From Williamsia muralis (lineage in GTDB: Bacteria; Actinomycetota; Actinomycetes; Mycobacteriales; Mycobacteriaceae): DNA of 64,000 nt. The notes beneath the pieces were generated by a model, which saw nothing but the letters and a program-made list of their open reading frames with translations, was not told where the DNA came from and searched no databases. Both the position numbers and the translations under genes were made by a program. The DNA is taken from the NCBI RefSeq assembly GCF_002735905.1, contig NZ_PEBD01000008.1:496001-560000 (forward strand), read 5' to 3'. The first letter of the stretch is position 1, and each line of letters opens with the position of its first letter. Of the stretch, positions 62,678 through 64,000 are shown one piece after another.

Positions 62678-63820
62678 GTGACGTTCTCTGGGACTGTGGA
62701 GGTTGACCACCATCAGTTCGTAGTGGGATCGCCGTCTGCTGAAACCTACGAACCCGCCGTAACCGGCAGCGTCATGGAGGTAGGCCCGAACTTCGTCACC
62801 ATCATGACCGGCGTTGCCTACGGGCCGGTGTCGTTGACCGTTGAAGTGCTTGACGGACAGCCCGACGACTTTGACAACTCCAGCGAGTGGGAGATGGTCG
62901 AGGAAGCAACAGTGAAAGTCAGCAAACCCATTCGTGTCATCACCTTGGATGGCGATTATGTCCCTGACTTTCCGAAGCTTCCAATCATCAGAGGATTGAA
63001 CACGTTTCGTGTGTCCGCCCGAGGGCGTGATGCCAAGTGGGATATGACGGTCGACGAGCCCACCGAGTGGTATCTAATGCAGATCTGGAAGGCCACCCAG
63101 CCCGCTGTGATGCGCCGACTTCACAAGACCGATGCGGCATGGAGTGACGAGATCGTCACCCACAAGACACGGAACTGGTGGGACCCCGATCCGGCGATGG
63201 ATGCCAGCATGCACATCAAGTACGGCTACGAGCAAATGGCGATCTGGGCCAAACAGCAGGCCATCGATTGGGGCGGACGACCCCCTACGGACAAGCTCCG
63301 CGGGGTGGCTTACGCCAAGGAATTCGCCGGTCACGACCGAATGCTTGTCGATGCCATGGCCCGTGCCCGAGCTCCGAAACTACGCAAGATCGCTGCATGG
63401 GCCGCTCGACGCGCCTATACAATCGCCGACATCGCCGATATCGAATGGATTCGCGATGGTCTCGCCGCGTTGGACAACGGCACACCGCTACCACCCCCGT
63501 TTGAACGACCCGCAGAATACGAACGCGTCTGGGATGCCTTCAACGCCGACAGCAGAATCAAACTGTGGACCACTACCGATAGCGGCGACAGGATCCCCGT
63601 TGTCGCAGCACAACATGCAGTCAACGCGCTGATCGAAGCCAGCAGGGAGAAACCGCTCGCTGCAGCCATCGGGGCACTACGAACCGCGGCCCTCACCGGG
63701 GGCTCTGACTATGTGCAACTCATCGCCGACGTTCGACGGGAATTTTTCCCCAAGTTGGCGCCGGCCGACCACTACGAACGTTGGATTGGATACACCGTCG
63801 ACGACGTCCCCAGCGGCTGA
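62678..63820 (+). CDS. Unrecognised two-domain hypothetical protein
   Basis: A 380-residue protein from GTG 62678. The first ~110 residues are beta-rich (VTFSGTVEVDHHQFVV, FVTIMTGVAYGPVSLTVEVLDG, FRVSARGRDAKWDM), like a jelly-roll or competence/immunity-type barrel; the remainder is helical and Trp-rich (ATQPAVMRRLHKTDAAW, WAAKQQ-like stretches) with no membrane span. I do not recognise a family. The frame is open further upstream to 62558, but that part has different codon use and a GGACGGG site favours 62678. It may be part of an accessory gene set running beyond the window. Confidence 0.6.
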   Translation: MTFSGTVEVDHHQFVVGSPSAETYEPAVTGSVMEVGPNFVTIMTGVAYGPVSLTVEVLDGQPDDFDNSSEWEMVEEATVKVSKPIRVITLDGDYVPDFPKLPIIRGLNTFRVSARGRDAKWDMTVDEPTEWYLMQIWKATQPAVMRRLHKTDAAWSDEIVTHKTRNWWDPDPAMDASMHIKYGYEQMAIWAKQQAIDWGGRPPTDKLRGVAYAKEFAGHDRMLVDAMARARAPKLRKIAAWAARRAYTIADIADIEWIRDGLAALDNGTPLPPPFERPAEYERVWDAFNADSRIKLWTTTDSGDRIPVVAAQHAVNALIEASREKPLAAAIGALRTAALTGGSDYVQLIADVRREFFPKLAPADHYERWIGYTVDDVPSG

Positions 63821-64000
63821 TGGCGTGGCCATGCGCGGTGCCGGACCGGGCTCCCCGGGCGAGGCGGCTCTGCAGTCAGAGATTTTCGTGGCGTGCCGCG
63901 CAGGCGAATGATCGAAGCGTGAGCGATCGGAAGTGTGCTGCTTGTGGTCGCGTTTGTTGCGGCCGGGCTGACCGGAGTGAATCACGTTCCTGCGCAACAC
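63821..64000. other. Right edge of the window
   Basis: No gene is supported in the last 180 bases. A GTG at 63919 opens a Cys-rich frame that runs off the edge, too short to judge. Confidence 0.3.

Noticed and set aside
63919-64000. Cys-rich frame running off the right edge
   Set aside because: Only 27 codons are visible and no ribosome site is evident, so it cannot be told from chance.

Overview
The window is high-GC, densely packed DNA from an actinobacterium of the mycolic-acid-bearing Mycobacteriales. The fused lysyl-transferase/lysyl-tRNA synthetase LysX, the cutinase, GabD2, and a scattered set resembling the M. tuberculosis sodA / espR / rraA / gltBD neighbourhood point that way. A Gordonia-like genome is my best guess by general resemblance; no rRNA or tRNA gene was seen that would settle it.

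Layout. 0-8 kb: a YdeI-family tail, a PRC-barrel/DUF2382 stress protein behind a SigF/SigB-like promoter, a SnoaL-like protein coupled to an amidohydrolase, glucose-6-phosphate dehydrogenase, and a divergent MFS/LysR pair with a clear T-N11-A operator. 7.4-13 kb: a small DUF5709 protein, a FetB-like permease, a DrrAB-type ABC exporter, an ABM-domain protein, a hotdog thioesterase and a DesKR-like two-component pair. 13.3-19.4 kb: gltBD. 19.5-21.1 kb: a secreted cutinase whose stop codon is followed at once by a nine-unit degenerate tandem array. 21.5-27.5 kb: hydrolase, class II amidotransferase, a membrane protein and lysX, all on the minus strand. 27.5-35.9 kb: S4 protein, RraA-like protein, gabD2, DUF309 and small proteins, an NmrA-like oxidoreductase, an APC permease, DUF1990, a divergent MerR/quinone-reductase pair, and a lysine-rich tail-anchored protein. 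36-38.8 kb: a copper cluster (CopD, CopC, YcnI and a membrane protein). 38.8-44.6 kb: DUF6474, a TM0106-type nuclease, a secreted Pro/Gly/Asn-rich protein, and a three-gene module of EspR-like regulator, ImmA/IrrE-like metalloprotease and DUF6545 membrane protein. 44.6-49.9 kb: a short-chain dehydrogenase, a Gdt1-family Mn exporter, an orphan protein, sodA and an iron-type alcohol dehydrogenase. 50-57.7 kb: a JetA-JetB-JetC (Wadjet / MksFEB) operon in which the usual JetD nuclease is absent and an AlkZ/YcaQ-family DNA glycosylase-like protein occupies its place, followed by an AraC regulator. 57.8-61.4 kb: an MscS channel with a cyclic-nucleotide-binding-like domain overlapping a class III cyclase whose catalytic residues have been replaced. 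61.6-64 kb: a RibD/DHFR-like reductase and an unrecognised protein.

The strongest candidate for an undescribed system is the JetABC plus glycosylase operon (50021-56848): four genes joined by three consecutive 4-bp overlaps, an intact SMC-like ATPase, and a base-excision enzyme family where a nuclease is expected. Second is the channel/pseudo-cyclase pair, and third the composite tandem array behind the cutinase.
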